Of a stretch of 64,000 nucleotides of DNA, positions 1-9,882 are shown piece by piece. A program made the position numbers and the translations under genes. The stretch comes from Phocaeicola sartorii JCM 17136 = DSM 21941. Its GTDB lineage: Bacteria > Bacteroidota > Bacteroidia > Bacteroidales > Bacteroidaceae. Each line of letters starts with the position of its first letter. The first letter of the stretch is position 1. The notes under the pieces were generated by a model. The model had not been told where the DNA came from, searched no databases, and saw only the letters and a list, made by a program, of their open reading frames with translations. The stretch lies in the NCBI RefSeq assembly GCF_000614185.1, contig NZ_BAKM01000011.1:62001-126000 (forward strand), in the 5' to 3' direction.

Positions 1-295
1 CCCGGATATTGTTTTTTCCGTTTACAGGGATTTCTTGTGTTGCATATCCCACATAAGAAATAATGATAGTGGCTTTGGGAGACACGCTTAATGCGAAGTT
101 ACCGTCAAAGTCCGTGATAACTCCATTGGTTGTGCCTTTTTCTACTACACTGGCACCAATGATGGGGTCGTTGGAGGCATCGGTTACCAGACCGGTCAGT
201 TGGATAGTCTGTGCAAACGCACCGAAAGGAGTCATAAAAGCTAAGAGCAGAACCAGTAGCATGATTCTTTCCTTGAAATAGTTCTTTTTACTCAT
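1..295 (-). CDS. SusC/RagA-type TonB-dependent receptor, N-terminal part only
   Basis: The gene runs off the left edge, so only the first 98 codons are visible. They show a signal peptide (hydrophobic core LLVLLLAFMTPFGAFA) followed by a carboxypeptidase-D-regulatory-like domain: GLVTDASNDPIIGASVVEKG, then TDFDGNF and ISYVGYATQEI. This domain opens nearly all SusC-family outer-membrane glycan importers. The start is the ATG on the minus strand at 293-295. The TPR/HTH regulator at 520-2144 lies just upstream on the same strand, so this is probably the start of a polysaccharide utilisation locus continuing to the left. The substrate cannot be told from this fragment. The family is clear, but the plug and barrel are not in view. 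Confidence 0.9.
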   Translation of the reverse strand, partial: MSKKNYFKERIMLLVLLLAFMTPFGAFAQTIQLTGLVTDASNDPIIGASVVEKGTTNGVITDFDGNFALSVSPKATIIISYVGYATQEIPVNGKNNIR

Positions 296-519
296 GTGAA
301 TAAATTTTAAGGTTAATAATTGTTTTTCACACCGCTAAATAATGAGTTGTATGTGCGAATTCCTAATTATTATGTCCTACAAATGAACTACAACGAAAGA
401 AATATTCTCCTTTTTTTATCTACAATAAAAAAATATAATACTTTGTTACTCAATGGGATAACGTAAAAGATGATGTCTACAAATCTCTGTTTGATAAAAG
501 CAATAAAAATATAGGTTCT

Positions 520-2144
520 TTAAATGTTTTGCAAGTAGTCTGTTAAATCCTCTTCTGAAGACAAGTTCAGGGATTTGCGTAGTCGGTAGCGGTTCATATT
601 GATTGTTTTGGGAACATTGCCCGTGAGCATTGAGATTTCTTTGGTAGAAAGATTGACCCGTAACAGTGTAGCCAGATATTTTTCACCTTGTGTCAAATTG
701 GGATGCCGTTCGGATAACCGCTGAAGGAACTCCTGATTCTTTTCTTCCACATTCATCAATAAGGTGCTGTTGCTCTTGTCTCCATTCTGATATTGGCTGA
801 TAAAGGCATTGACTTTCTTCAAATGAGGGATCAGTGTCTGCTGGTCCATTTTGTATCCTTGCTTTATCATTTCTCTGATTTTCTCTAGCAATTCATTACG
901 GCTATGCAGGAATACGGCGAAGCTGGTTGCTTCCTGCCGGCTGTTGTCCAAGGCATTTTGTACGGACTTCAGCTCCAGTTCCTGTTGGCGTACTTTAAGT
1001 TCAGCCAGTTCATGCTCTGACTGCTCCAGATTATAGCGGGCTACCATTAGCTGCATGTTCTTTTTGCGTTTATACCATTTATATAGGAATATGCTGAGTA
1101 CTGCCAATGAAATGAAAACAACCATTAATATAAACAAGTTGCGTTTCAGCAATTCTATTTCGTAGGTTTGTTCCCTTATTTCCGCTTTCCTCTGTTGGTT
1201 CTGGTATCGTTTATGCGAAATTTCTTGTTCTACAATACGTAGCTTGCTTCCGCTTTGCAGATCTTTGCTCAAGGTATATAGTTGCATGAGGCATTTATAG
1301 GCATTATTATAGTCTCCAAGAGCTTCATATACCCAAGACAAATATTCATAATTGTCGCATATTAATTCCTTGGCATTGATGGAAGAGGCTACTTCGTATG
1401 CTTTTTGCAAGGCTTGCAAGGCATTGCCATATTGTTTGGCATAGAAATATTGCTTTCCCATATTATTATAATTTTCTCCCAACGACCATTGGGAGTTCAG
1501 ATTTTTGTTGATGACAATGGCTTCATTGATAAAACCTATTTTCTCATTAAAATCCCCTTCATATAACACAGGTTGTTTAAATTGGCGGCAATTCCCCGCA
1601 GATTTTTCTGGCTTCGGTTGATGGCAAGTGCTTGCCGTAAGAATTGTCCGGCCGTATTGAATTCATTCATGGAGTAGTGGATAATGCCGCGGTCGTTGTA
1701 ACATAAGGCAATGGAAACGGAATCTCCTATGGATTTAAAGATAGAGGTGGCCTTCTCGTTCATCTCAATGGCTTTATTATAGTCGGTCAATTTACAGTAA
1801 AGAGCTCCTGCCAGTGCATAAATTTGTCCGTTTAACTCCCTATTGCCCGGGGTTACATATTCCATAGCGTCATATAGGTTTTTGATACTTACATCAAAAT
1901 TGCCTAATAGTTTTTCTGCCTGGCTGTAATAGAATATTGCTTTTGCCTTTTGGTCACTCCGGCTCTCGCCGGGAAATAATTCAATGACTTTGGAAGCATA
2001 GTAGCTGGCTTGTTTGGGATTGTTGTATAAGGCGTCAACCGATTTTTTAATCAGTAATTCGGCCTCTTGTTGTTTTTCGCTAGCATTGGCCCATGAGATA
2101 TTTACCAGGCAAAGAATGATATATATAAGTAGTTTCTCTTTCAT
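520..2144 (-). CDS. TPR membrane-anchored transcriptional regulator with C-terminal HTH (frameshifted in this sequence)
   Basis: Two overlapping minus-strand frames (1536-2144 and 520-1569) join into one protein of about 541 residues if one base is added near 1563. The first frame ends NLNNLCY and the second resumes YEGDFNEK in mid-repeat. Visible parts are a signal peptide, tetratricopeptide repeats across the first half, a membrane segment (NLFILMVVFISLAVLSIFL), a coiled coil rich in Glu, Gln and Lys, and a C-terminal helix-turn-helix (LTQGEKYLATLL, STKEISMLTG, NRYRLRKSL). The plan resembles SusR-like regulators: periplasmic sensing by TPRs and DNA binding in the cytoplasm. It lies upstream of the SusC-type gene at 1-295 and probably controls it. 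Two TACTTTTG boxes lie before its start at 2164-2171 and 2186-2193. The ligand is unknown. The frameshift may be a sequence error. Confidence 0.8.
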
Positions 2145-2494
2145 AACTCAAGCGTGTTTTTAGCAAAAGTAGTGATTTTGTTAAACAAAAGTAGGGGTTT
2201 ATTTTGAGATAGCCTAATGATTTTCTCTTTTATAAAGAATATCTATGATCTTTATCCGATTTATCCGCCAACCATTTGGCTGGTTTGTTTTTCAGCAAAT
2301 ACGGCCTTAACCCTATTGATGTTGGCAGCATTTTGCATAAAATATATTTGGCGCAGGCTTGTCTTCTTAAGTTATTAAGATACATCGTTTAGTCCATAAA
2401 CAGTTTTCTAGTTGAGGAAATATTGTATAGAAGTGGCGGATTGCAGGTCTCATTTTTGTTTCCTATCTTTGTTGTTCAATAATAAAGACGAGTT
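2145..2494. other. Intergenic region between divergent regulator and rnhB
   Basis: The 350 bases hold promoters in both directions. On the minus strand, two copies of TACTTTTG (2164-2171 and 2186-2193) precede the TPR/HTH regulator. On the plus strand, TATCTTTG at 2464-2471 precedes rnhB. The middle (about 2200-2400) shows no convincing reading frame or strong hairpin. Confidence 0.5.
2464..2471 (+). promoter_or_regulatory. rnhB promoter, -7 box TATCTTTG
   Basis: TATCTTTG matches the Bacteroides -7 consensus TAnnTTTG and lies 23 bases before the rnhB ATG. A TTG at about 2441 is a possible upstream element. Confidence 0.55.
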
Positions 2495-3100
2495 ATGTTA
2501 TTACCTTATTTGAATAAAGACCTGATAGAGGCCGGCTGTGATGAAGCGGGCAGGGGATGCTTGGCGGGATCGGTATATGCGGCTGCCGTTATTTTGCCAA
2601 AGGACTTTAAGAATGAATTGCTGAATGATTCCAAGAAACTTACCGAGTGCCAGCGTTATGCCCTTCGGGAGGTGGTGCAGCGGGAAGCGCTGGCATGGGC
2701 GGTAGGAGTGGTGACTCCGGAAGAAATAGACCGAATCAATATTCTCAATGCATCTTTCCTAGCCATGCATCGTGCCCTTGACCAGCTGAGTCTTCGTCCA
2801 CAGCACTTGTTGATTGATGGAAACCGTTTTAAGAAGTATCAGGATTTACCACATACCACTGTGGTGAAAGGAGATGGGAAATATCTTTCTATTGCTGCTG
2901 CATCTATCCTTGCGAAAACTTACCGTGATGACTACATGAATGGTCTGCACGAAGAATACCCTTTTTATGATTGGAGCAATAATAAGGGATATCCCACAAA
3001 AAAGCATCGTGCGGCTATCCGTGAGCATGGCACGACACCGTATCATCGGATGACTTTTAATTTGTTGGGGGAAGACCCGCAGCTGGAGTTGAATTTTTAG
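2495..3100 (+). CDS. rnhB: Ribonuclease HII
   Basis: This 201-residue protein matches the usual length of RNase HII, which cuts the RNA strand of RNA-DNA hybrids and removes single ribonucleotides misincorporated in DNA. The signature [20 protein letters not shown] near the N-terminus supplies the catalytic Asp16-Glu17 pair and the GRG loop. LLIDGN near residue 108 supplies another acidic residue, and a further conserved block is [17 protein letters not shown]. The enzyme is cytoplasmic and metal dependent. The ATG at 2495 follows a Bacteroides-type -7 box at 2464-2471. The gene is convergent with fucP, with a long hairpin between them. Nothing is unusual about the coding sequence. Confidence 0.96.
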   Translation: MLLPYLNKDLIEAGCDEAGRGCLAGSVYAAAVILPKDFKNELLNDSKKLTECQRYALREVVQREALAWAVGVVTPEEIDRINILNASFLAMHRALDQLSLRPQHLLIDGNRFKKYQDLPHTTVVKGDGKYLSIAAASILAKTYRDDYMNGLHEEYPFYDWSNNKGYPTKKHRAAIREHGTTPYHRMTFNLLGEDPQLELNF

Positions 3101-3141
3101 GTATCCGAAAGTGGATGCATTGTGATGAATAGAAAGACATT

Positions 3142-3229
3142 TTTACACGTATGTACGTGAAGCCCTGCACATGCGTCTGTATACGCTTACGCATACGTAC
3201 GTGCGGGCTTTCGCGTATGTACGTGTAAA
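3142..3229. repeat. Long imperfect inverted repeat between convergent rnhB and fucP
   Basis: The arm starting TTTACACGTATGTACGTG at 3142 pairs with the arm ending ACGTACGTG...ACGTGTAAA at 3229, with a core of AAGCCC and GGGCTT and a loop near CTGTATACGCTT. The hairpin spans about 88 nt and is rich in TACGTA-type steps. It could end transcription from both sides, but it lacks a clear T-run. It may instead be a repetitive palindromic element. Confidence 0.6.
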
Positions 3230-3312
3230 TGGATGCCTCCTGACGTGATATCCGGCTGATAAATTCATAATCTTTGAAATACTGATTATCACTTTGTCAG
3301 CCGGAGTTTAAA

Positions 3313-4626
3313 TCAATATTTCCCCCGCTGGTAGGAGCGGTGTCCATAAATTGTAATGACCACAAAGCAGATGAACGGCAAAATAAACGAAACATTCACA
3401 GCCGGCATATTCCAAATGGTGCTCATATCAATAATGCTTGCCTGTAGCGGAGGAAGTACGGAACCTCCCAGAATGGCCATAATCAGGCCGGCTGCCCCGA
3501 ACTTTGCATCATCTCCCAGTCCTGTCAAGGCGATGCCATAGATAGTGGGGAACATCAATGACATACAGGCTGAAACAGCTACCAGACAGTACATGCCCCA
3601 GATATTCTGGAAGAAGATGACTCCGGCAGTGAAGCAGCAGCCCGCAATGGCAAGTATGGTCAATAATTTACCCGGATTGAGGTAGCGCAGGATGAAGGTA
3701 CATACAAAACGGCTGATGCAAAAGATGACCATCGCTATGATGTTATATTCCTGTGAAAGAACTTCGGCGGCTTTTTCTTCCATGCCTTGCGACATGAACA
3801 GGCGCGTGCCGTATTGGATGATGAAAGTCCAGCACATGATCTGCGCCCCTACATAGAAGAACTGTGCCACCACGCCTTCACGGTAATGATGGATGGAGAA
3901 GATGCGTTTCAAAGTGGGGCCGAAATTGATGCTGTGAGACTGGTCACCGTTTTTAGGCATCCGGGTGAAACGGATGATGAGGAACATGATAAGGATGACA
4001 ATGCCGATCGTCAGGTAAGGGGCGATGAGTACGGACAGGTCTGCATCTTTTACCGCCGCGAATTCCATCGGATTCAATTGGGCGCGTTCCGCCGTGTCCA
4101 TCGGGTTCAGCTTGGCTTGGATAAAGTGCATGGCGACATACATTCCCAGCAGTGAGCCCATGGGGTTGAATGATTGTGCCAGGTTGAGACGCCGGGTGGC
4201 GGTGGCTTCTGTTCCCATGGATAGAATGTAAGGGTTGGAACTGGTCTCGAGGAAGGAGAGTCCGCAGGTCAGGATAAAATAAGCTAATAGGAACGGATAG
4301 TAACTACCTGTCATTTTAGCGGGAAAGAATAATAAGGCTCCTACGGCATAAAGTCCCAGCCCCAGCAGGATACCGGCTTTGTAAGAGTATTTACGGATAA
4401 ACATGGCTGCCGGAAAAGCCATGGCGAAATATCCGCCATAGAAGGCGACTTGCACCAATGCGCCATCAGTGACGCTCATCCGGAAAATCTTTGAGAACGC
4501 TTTCACCATCGGATTGGTGATGTCGTTAGCAAATCCCCACAAGGCAAAGCAACAGGTGACCAATATAAAAGGTAGCACGTAGCTGATTCCGTCTTTGTGT
4601 AGAATGGATTGGTTTGTATCTTTCAT
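3313..4626 (-). CDS. fucP: L-fucose:H+ symporter (MFS)
   Basis: This 437-residue integral membrane protein has about twelve hydrophobic segments and the FucP-family features of the major facilitator superfamily: LPFILVTCCFALWGFANDIT in helix 1, ETSSNPYILSMG, NLAQSFNPMGSLLG and a late FPTIYGIAL. FucP brings L-fucose through the inner membrane with a proton. The gene follows fucI on the same strand after about 110 bases that hold an AT-rich inverted repeat, so fucR-fucI-fucP is probably one transcript. Related FucP-like carriers take other hexoses, but the adjacent isomerase and regulator make fucose the best substrate. The start is the ATG at 4626, just before the N-terminal cytoplasmic stretch. 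Confidence 0.9.
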   Translation of the reverse strand: MKDTNQSILHKDGISYVLPFILVTCCFALWGFANDITNPMVKAFSKIFRMSVTDGALVQVAFYGGYFAMAFPAAMFIRKYSYKAGILLGLGLYAVGALLFFPAKMTGSYYPFLLAYFILTCGLSFLETSSNPYILSMGTEATATRRLNLAQSFNPMGSLLGMYVAMHFIQAKLNPMDTAERAQLNPMEFAAVKDADLSVLIAPYLTIGIVILIMFLIIRFTRMPKNGDQSHSINFGPTLKRIFSIHHYREGVVAQFFYVGAQIMCWTFIIQYGTRLFMSQGMEEKAAEVLSQEYNIIAMVIFCISRFVCTFILRYLNPGKLLTILAIAGCCFTAGVIFFQNIWGMYCLVAVSACMSLMFPTIYGIALTGLGDDAKFGAAGLIMAILGGSVLPPLQASIIDMSTIWNMPAVNVSFILPFICFVVITIYGHRSYQRGKY

Positions 4627-4631
4627 TTCGT

Positions 4632-4734
4632 AAATTGAAAATTGAGAATTAAAAATTAAGAAATGAGAATTGAGAATTAAAAAAGGACAGGCGTAAAGCC
4701 ACTGCTCATTTTTTAATTTTCAATTCTCAATTTA
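4632..4734. repeat. AT-rich inverted repeat between fucI and fucP
   Basis: AATTGAAAATTGAGAATTAA (from 4633, with a second partial copy at about 4664-4680) is complementary to TTTTTAATTTTCAATTCTCA near 4710-4730. The arms can fold into a long AU stem around GGACAGGCGTAAAGCCACTG. It lies inside the presumed fuc operon, so it may modulate read-through or protect mRNA ends. Confidence 0.55.
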
Positions 4735-4738
4735 TGAA

Positions 4739-6514
4739 CTATTTGTAAATAGGTCCGTAAGTTGCGCATGCTCTGTAGTCGGAACCTTCCTTGTCCATAC
4801 CGAAGGCATTCCATGCTGCCGGACGGAAAATCTTGTCGTCTTCTACATTATGCATACATACAGGAATGCGCAGCATAGACGCCAAGGTGATCAGATCCTG
4901 TCCGATGTGACCATAGCTGATGGCACCATGGTTGGCCCCCCAGTTGTTCATTACCGAATAGACATCACGGAATGCGGGTTTGTCGCATAGACGAGGCACA
5001 AACCAAGTGGTGGGCCATGTGGGGTCTGTACGCATGTTCAGTACCTGATGGATTTCCGGATCAATATCTACAGTCCAGCCTTCTGCCAGTTGCAATACAG
5101 GGCCCAGGCCTTTTACCAGATTAAGACGCATCATGGTGACAGGCATGCCGCCTTTGGACAGGAAGTTGGATGAGAAACCGCCTCCACGGAAATAGTCGCG
5201 GTCTGCCGGATACCAGGTGGTGGCCTTCAGGCAAGCTTCTACATCGGCTTCAGTCATTTCCCAGTTGGGCTTCATGCAGGGTTCTCCCGCCTCGTTATGG
5301 CTTTCACCGGTAGCGTCCAAGGTTGTCGCACCTGAATTGATAAGATGGATGATACCGTTTTCTGCCATTCCTGTAAGCTCTTTACCAGTCACACGTTTCA
5401 CCGCTTCGGGACTCCAGTAAGTACGGATGTCGGAGAACATTTGTCCGCAGCCGCTCAGCAGATGGCCGAATAGCATGGCAACGCCATTGCATGCATCATT
5501 CTCGGTAGCCAGTACGTATGCTTCACGAATGCCGTTCCAGTCGAAAGTGGTGTTGAGCAATGCTTCGCTGAAGTCACCGTTGGGTTTCCAGTCCGTCCAT
5601 TGGCGTTGTCCCTGGAATCCGGCTGCGATGGCATTATGCCCGATGGCTTCTTCTTTGAATCCCATTTCGCGGAGTTTTGGATTGCCGGTCATCAAGTCGC
5701 GCATGATGATAGTCATTTTTACAATGAATTCCCAGTCGGCATCCTTCTGTTCGCGGGTCTTGCGTTTTTCGGGACGGTTTTTGAAATCTTCGCCTTCATT
5801 GGGCTTGCAATATTTTTCTGTCCACGCCATAGCTTTGGCATATTCTTCGTGGTCATAGATTCCCTCTTCCATGCGGCGGAGAATTTCTGTCTCATCTACG
5901 CTTTCGTTGCGTATGCCCAGATATTCCTGGAAGAAGTCAGGATCAACGATAGATCCGGCGATACCCATGCAGACACTGCCGAAAGAAAGATAGCTCTTTC
6001 CGCGCATATTGGCTACAGCCATGGCGGAACGGGCAAAACGCAATAGTTTCTCTGATACATCAGCAGGAATGGTATTGTCGTCCAGGTCTTGTACATCGTG
6101 TCCGTAAATGCCGAAGGCAGGCAGGCCTTTCTGTGCGTGTCCAGCTAATACGGCAGCCAGATACACGGCTCCCGGACGTTCTGTGCCATTGAATCCCCAA
6201 ACGGCTTTCGGCCAGTGTGGGTGCATATCCATCGTTTCGGAGCCATAGCACCAGCAGCTGGTCACAGTAATGGTGGCACCTACTCCTTCGCGTTCGAATT
6301 TCTCGGCACAAGCAGCGCTTTCGGCTACACGGCCGATGGTACTGTCGGCTATAACACATTCCACGGGACTTCCGTCACCGTTTTTCAAGTTGGATGAAAT
6401 CAACTCGGCAACTGCTTTTGCCAGATTCATAGTCTTGTCTTCAAGGCTTTCGCGAACACCGCCTTGGCGGCCGTCGATAGTGGGACGAATCCCGATTTTA
6501 GGATACTTTTTCAT
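4739..6514 (-). CDS. fucI: L-fucose isomerase
   Basis: This 591-residue protein has the normal length of FucI, which converts L-fucose to L-fuculose in the first cytoplasmic step of fucose use. The N-terminus [20 protein letters not shown] is the typical family start. Other conserved blocks are [46 protein letters not shown] and, near the C-terminus, [16 protein letters not shown], which carries the metal-site histidine region. The enzyme is a hexamer that needs Mn2+. It starts 21 bases after the end of fucR and is followed by fucP on the same strand. Kinase (fucK) and aldolase (fucA) genes are absent from this cluster and must be elsewhere if the pathway is complete. Confidence 0.96.
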   Translation of the reverse strand: MKKYPKIGIRPTIDGRQGGVRESLEDKTMNLAKAVAELISSNLKNGDGSPVECVIADSTIGRVAESAACAEKFEREGVGATITVTSCWCYGSETMDMHPHWPKAVWGFNGTERPGAVYLAAVLAGHAQKGLPAFGIYGHDVQDLDDNTIPADVSEKLLRFARSAMAVANMRGKSYLSFGSVCMGIAGSIVDPDFFQEYLGIRNESVDETEILRRMEEGIYDHEEYAKAMAWTEKYCKPNEGEDFKNRPEKRKTREQKDADWEFIVKMTIIMRDLMTGNPKLREMGFKEEAIGHNAIAAGFQGQRQWTDWKPNGDFSEALLNTTFDWNGIREAYVLATENDACNGVAMLFGHLLSGCGQMFSDIRTYWSPEAVKRVTGKELTGMAENGIIHLINSGATTLDATGESHNEAGEPCMKPNWEMTEADVEACLKATTWYPADRDYFRGGGFSSNFLSKGGMPVTMMRLNLVKGLGPVLQLAEGWTVDIDPEIHQVLNMRTDPTWPTTWFVPRLCDKPAFRDVYSVMNNWGANHGAISYGHIGQDLITLASMLRIPVCMHNVEDDKIFRPAAWNAFGMDKEGSDYRACATYGPIYK

Positions 6515-6535
6515 GATATAATAGGTATTTAGTTG

Positions 6536-7516
6536 TTATATGGAATTTCTTAAATGTACTTCGGTAGGGAGGTATATCTTGGTTTCTTTACCGGTTAGTA
6601 CGAATTCGGCGGCTTTCCGCCCTAACTCTTCCCAATTGATGCTTAAAACGGTAATGCCCTGGTCTATCACCTCGTAGGCAGGTGTGTCGTTATAAGCTAT
6701 CAGTCCGAAGTCTTCGCCGCATTTCAGCCTTTCAGCCCGGCTTTGCTTGATAATATGGACTACATCTATCTGGCGGAAAGCGATATATACTTCTCCTTTG
6801 CAGACTTGTATTCCGTCTATGTTCTTTATAATGGCTGAATCGATGCGATGATCCAGACAGAAACGGTTGAAATATTCGCAACTGCTTCGGGGGTGCTTGA
6901 TGTCTTCGGGAAATAAAAGTATTAGTTTCCGGTATTTCCTCAAATGTTCTTTCAATGCGGCCAACGCATGATAAAAGGAATCGTCGAAATCCTGACATAC
7001 GTACGAATAATCCTTTTTGTCGAATTTCCCGAAATCCAACAGCAGCAGTTTGGACGAGTCTATCTTGTAGAGGTGGGGAGATAACTTCTCATTGTCAAAG
7101 TTCATCACAATGTATTTGTTGTATCGGCCCATGGATTCGCGTAAGATGGTGTTGAACAGCCGTTCATTGTATTGATGGAACAATAAATCCACTTTATAGT
7201 TGATGGATAACTCCTTGATAAAACTATTGTATAAAGAGTATTTGAAAGGGGAATACTCGTCCAGCAGAAGCAGAATGTTGGTAAGCTTGTTGGTGACATA
7301 GTAGCCTTTCCCCGGAGTGGAGTCTATGATCCCCCGGTCTTTTAAATCAATGAATGCTTTGAATACTGTATCCCGAGACACTTGATAGTCACGGCTCAGT
7401 TTATTGATGGACGGTAATGCACAGTCCGATTTATATTTGCCCATGGAAATCTCCTGGCTGAGTAAATCAGCCAGTTGCTTTACTTTAGTAGTTTGTTGTC
7501 CAAAGGTAATTTTCAT
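6536..7516 (-). CDS. fucR: GntR-family fucose regulator
   Basis: This 326-residue protein has an N-terminal winged-helix GntR domain (about residues 10-75: LADLLSQEISMGKYKSDCAL, then LPSINKLSRDYQVSRDTVFK). The rest is a sugar-binding domain of periplasmic-binding-protein type, ending IDQGITVLSINWEELGRKAA. In Bacteroides thetaiotaomicron a regulator of this kind heads the fucose operon and represses it until fucose is present. The same arrangement here (fucR first, then fucI and fucP, same strand, 21-base gap to fucI) supports that role. A candidate operator with repeats of ACTGTCC type lies just before the gene at 7538-7565. The start ATG is at 7516. The effector is inferred to be L-fucose from the neighbours. 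Confidence 0.87.
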   Translation of the reverse strand: MKITFGQQTTKVKQLADLLSQEISMGKYKSDCALPSINKLSRDYQVSRDTVFKAFIDLKDRGIIDSTPGKGYYVTNKLTNILLLLDEYSPFKYSLYNSFIKELSINYKVDLLFHQYNERLFNTILRESMGRYNKYIVMNFDNEKLSPHLYKIDSSKLLLLDFGKFDKKDYSYVCQDFDDSFYHALAALKEHLRKYRKLILLFPEDIKHPRSSCEYFNRFCLDHRIDSAIIKNIDGIQVCKGEVYIAFRQIDVVHIIKQSRAERLKCGEDFGLIAYNDTPAYEVIDQGITVLSINWEELGRKAAEFVLTGKETKIYLPTEVHLRNSI

Positions 7517-7537
7517 GAACTGTTCAAGGTTTTATGC

Positions 7538-7565
7538 GGACAGTGGTAACTGTGCTGAACTGTCC
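7538..7565 (-). promoter_or_regulatory. Candidate FucR operator
   Basis: Two nested palindromes overlap here: GGACAGT at 7538-7544 matches ACTGTCC at 7559-7565 with 14 bases between, and ACAGTGGTAACTGT at 7540-7553 is itself an inverted repeat. On the minus strand they lie just downstream of a TTTCTTTG box (complement of 7571-7578) and before the fucR start, a usual place for an autorepressor site. Confidence 0.45.
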
Positions 7566-7760
7566 CGATGCAAAGAAATGCAATTTATTCATAAACAGCA
7601 ACATGAAACTGTATGTTTTATAACACAAGAATATCGGATGGAATGAATCTTTTATACAAGGAGGAAAATATTTTCGGGTTTTGTATTGGATATTCTGTGC
7701 GATTACCTATTTTTGCTTTTATTCAATAATTGCGGGGAATTCAGAAAAAACAATCATTTT

Positions 7761-9793
7761 ATGAAACGCATACTTATCGTATTATTAGTAGGAATTTCCG
7801 CCTGTAACATCCAGGCGGAGAATGTGGGGAAAGATTTTTTATCAGACAATTGGACTCTTCTTTATCTAAGGCGGAGAAACTGGAAGTGCTGACAGACTCG
7901 ATGGATGGGACCAGAGGGGAAGATCATCTTTATTGGGCAAAAAGGCTCTATGAGGAGGCTTTGTCATCCGATGATGAATATTATCAGGAGGAAGCCTTGA
8001 CGGAACTGTTGCGGCATTATATCAATCATGATGTGAAAGATACCGCACGGCATTATCTGGCTGAGGCGGAGAGGGTGCTTCCCGACAGCGAATACAAGCG
8101 TTATCTATTGAAGTTCATGCGTACCATCATGGATGTCAGAGTGGTGTACTATCAGGATAACTCCGAGAGAGACAGCCTGATGACACAGGTGCTGCTGAGG
8201 CTGAAAAACAATCAACAGGCAAGCAGGCTGGAAAAGGCGGCCGATTATTATTTGATGGGAGCGGCTACAACTTCCAGGGCGGAAATAGACTATGAGACGA
8301 AAGCGGACGATGTGATAAGGTACTTTGATCTGACACTTCAGCAGACCGAGGGCCTGCCGATACGTACCGCCATGCTGTTTCGCCCCAATTGTTTTTTCCA
8401 GATATGCGGAAACGCTTTCTCGGATTCGGTGAGGGTGAGGTATGGGTTGCGCTACTTGGCTATGTTGCAAGAATATCAGACCTACCTGAAAACCAGAAAA
8501 CGGAAATTTACGAATCAGAGACATTTCCTGAACGCATACTCCATGCTGGCTTGTTCCTCTGAAACATTGGGACGTGCACAAGCCGACGCATATTTCCGGA
8601 GATTTGTGGAACTGAACCGCCGCTATCCCGAAGATGCCAATTTCACTCCCACTTACGAGTATCTGTTTACCGCATTCAGATATTATTCCAGTATAAATGA
8701 CAAGAGGAAGACATTGCAGGTTTGTGATTCTATGGTGACTTATCTGCATAGTGTGGACATGGGGGCGCATGCCTCGCAGTATGTCAGGGAGAAGATTGCC
8801 TTGTGTGACAGCCTGCATCTATATAAGGAAGGGTTCGAGGCTTTCAAACTATACGACAGCATGCTGGCAAAAGTCCAGAAAACCACAAAGGCGGCGGAGG
8901 CCAAGGAGGCCGAGATAGAGCAGGAGGTGGCCCGGCTGATGCTGGAGAAAAAGACCTTGGAGGCGGAAAAAAGCAATATGCGCCTCCTTTTTCTGCTGGC
9001 GTTGTTTGTGCTGGCGGTGTGTACCATTCTGTACACTGTTTTTTATCTGCGGAAGACCAAGGCGCTGAATAAGGAACTGAAGGAAACCAACCATAAGCTG
9101 GTGCTGGCGGGCGGACGGTTGAGGGAGAGCGAGCGGATGAAATATGCGTTTATCCGGAATTTGTGCAATGAGATCTTCACTCCGCTGAATGCGATTAAAG
9201 GCTTTTCGGACTTTCTGCTGGATAGTGATGTCGATGAGGCTGAGAGAAAAACATTCCTGAAGATTATCAGCGAGCATTCCAACCAAATAAGACGGATGAT
9301 GGACAATATTCTGGAAATAGTCCGTCTGGATAGTAACGAGGGGCATCTCCCGCTGGACTGGACCAATATTCATACTCTTTGTACTTGGGAATTGGAAACG
9401 TTGAAAAAGGATGCCATGAAGCCCGGGATAGAATATAAGGTGACAGGCAATCAGGAAAATGATGTGGTATGCACCAATCAGACTTATCTGGGTTATATAT
9501 TGGGACATTTGCTGAATTATGTCAACCGTGCTACGGAGCAGGGGGATATTGTTGTGTCCTATCAGCTGGATGCAGAGGCTGGGAAGCAGTCGGCCCATAT
9601 TTACCTCACGGCTACCGGAAAAGTAACACAGAGTGAGGTGAAATCCGGCAACGTCACTCTGGATGATTCTGCCGGTGCGTCGGATATTGCCTTGCTGGTT
9701 TGTGAAATGATAGCCGGGCGTATGAATGCCAAACTGATCCGGGATACGGAATTTAAAGACGGACTGCGTTTTATCATTGAGCTTCCTCTGTAA
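7761..9793 (+). CDS. TPR membrane sensor with degenerate histidine-kinase domain (frameshifted in this sequence)
   Basis: The first 25 codons (start ATG at 7761, MKRILIVLLVGISACNIQA) and the frame 7850-9793 join into about 677 residues if one T is restored in the T-run at 7835-7840. The order is a signal peptide or possible lipobox (ISAC), a helical TPR-like periplasmic region, a membrane segment at about residues 408-430 (LLFLLALFVLAVCTILYTVF), a coiled coil, then a HisKA-like helix and an ATPase-like region. The phospho-acceptor motif reads NLCNEIFTPLNAIKGF: the His of the usual SHEIRTPLNAI is Asn (about residue 470). The N-box reads ILGHLLNYVNRA and glycine boxes are lacking. It therefore looks like a pseudokinase that signals through a partner or by dimerisation. 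No response regulator is adjacent. Downstream lies gpmI; the fuc operon is divergent. Confidence 0.78.
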
Positions 9794-9832
9794 AAAATAG
9801 GCGAAACATTATTCATTGACAGGGCTTTTTTG

Positions 9833-9840
9833 TACCTTTG
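9833..9840 (+). promoter_or_regulatory. gpmI promoter, -7 box TACCTTTG
   Basis: TACCTTTG matches the Bacteroides -7 consensus and lies 42 bases before the gpmI ATG, between the pseudokinase stop and gpmI. A TTG upstream at 9816-9818 is closer than the usual 19-base spacing. Confidence 0.55.
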
Positions 9841-9882
9841 CACCCGGAAAAAGCAAGGATAAACTTTAAACAAAATAAGATT

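Noticed and set aside
3787..4155. 122-residue plus-strand frame
   Set aside because: Antisense to fucP, no domain; shadow frame.
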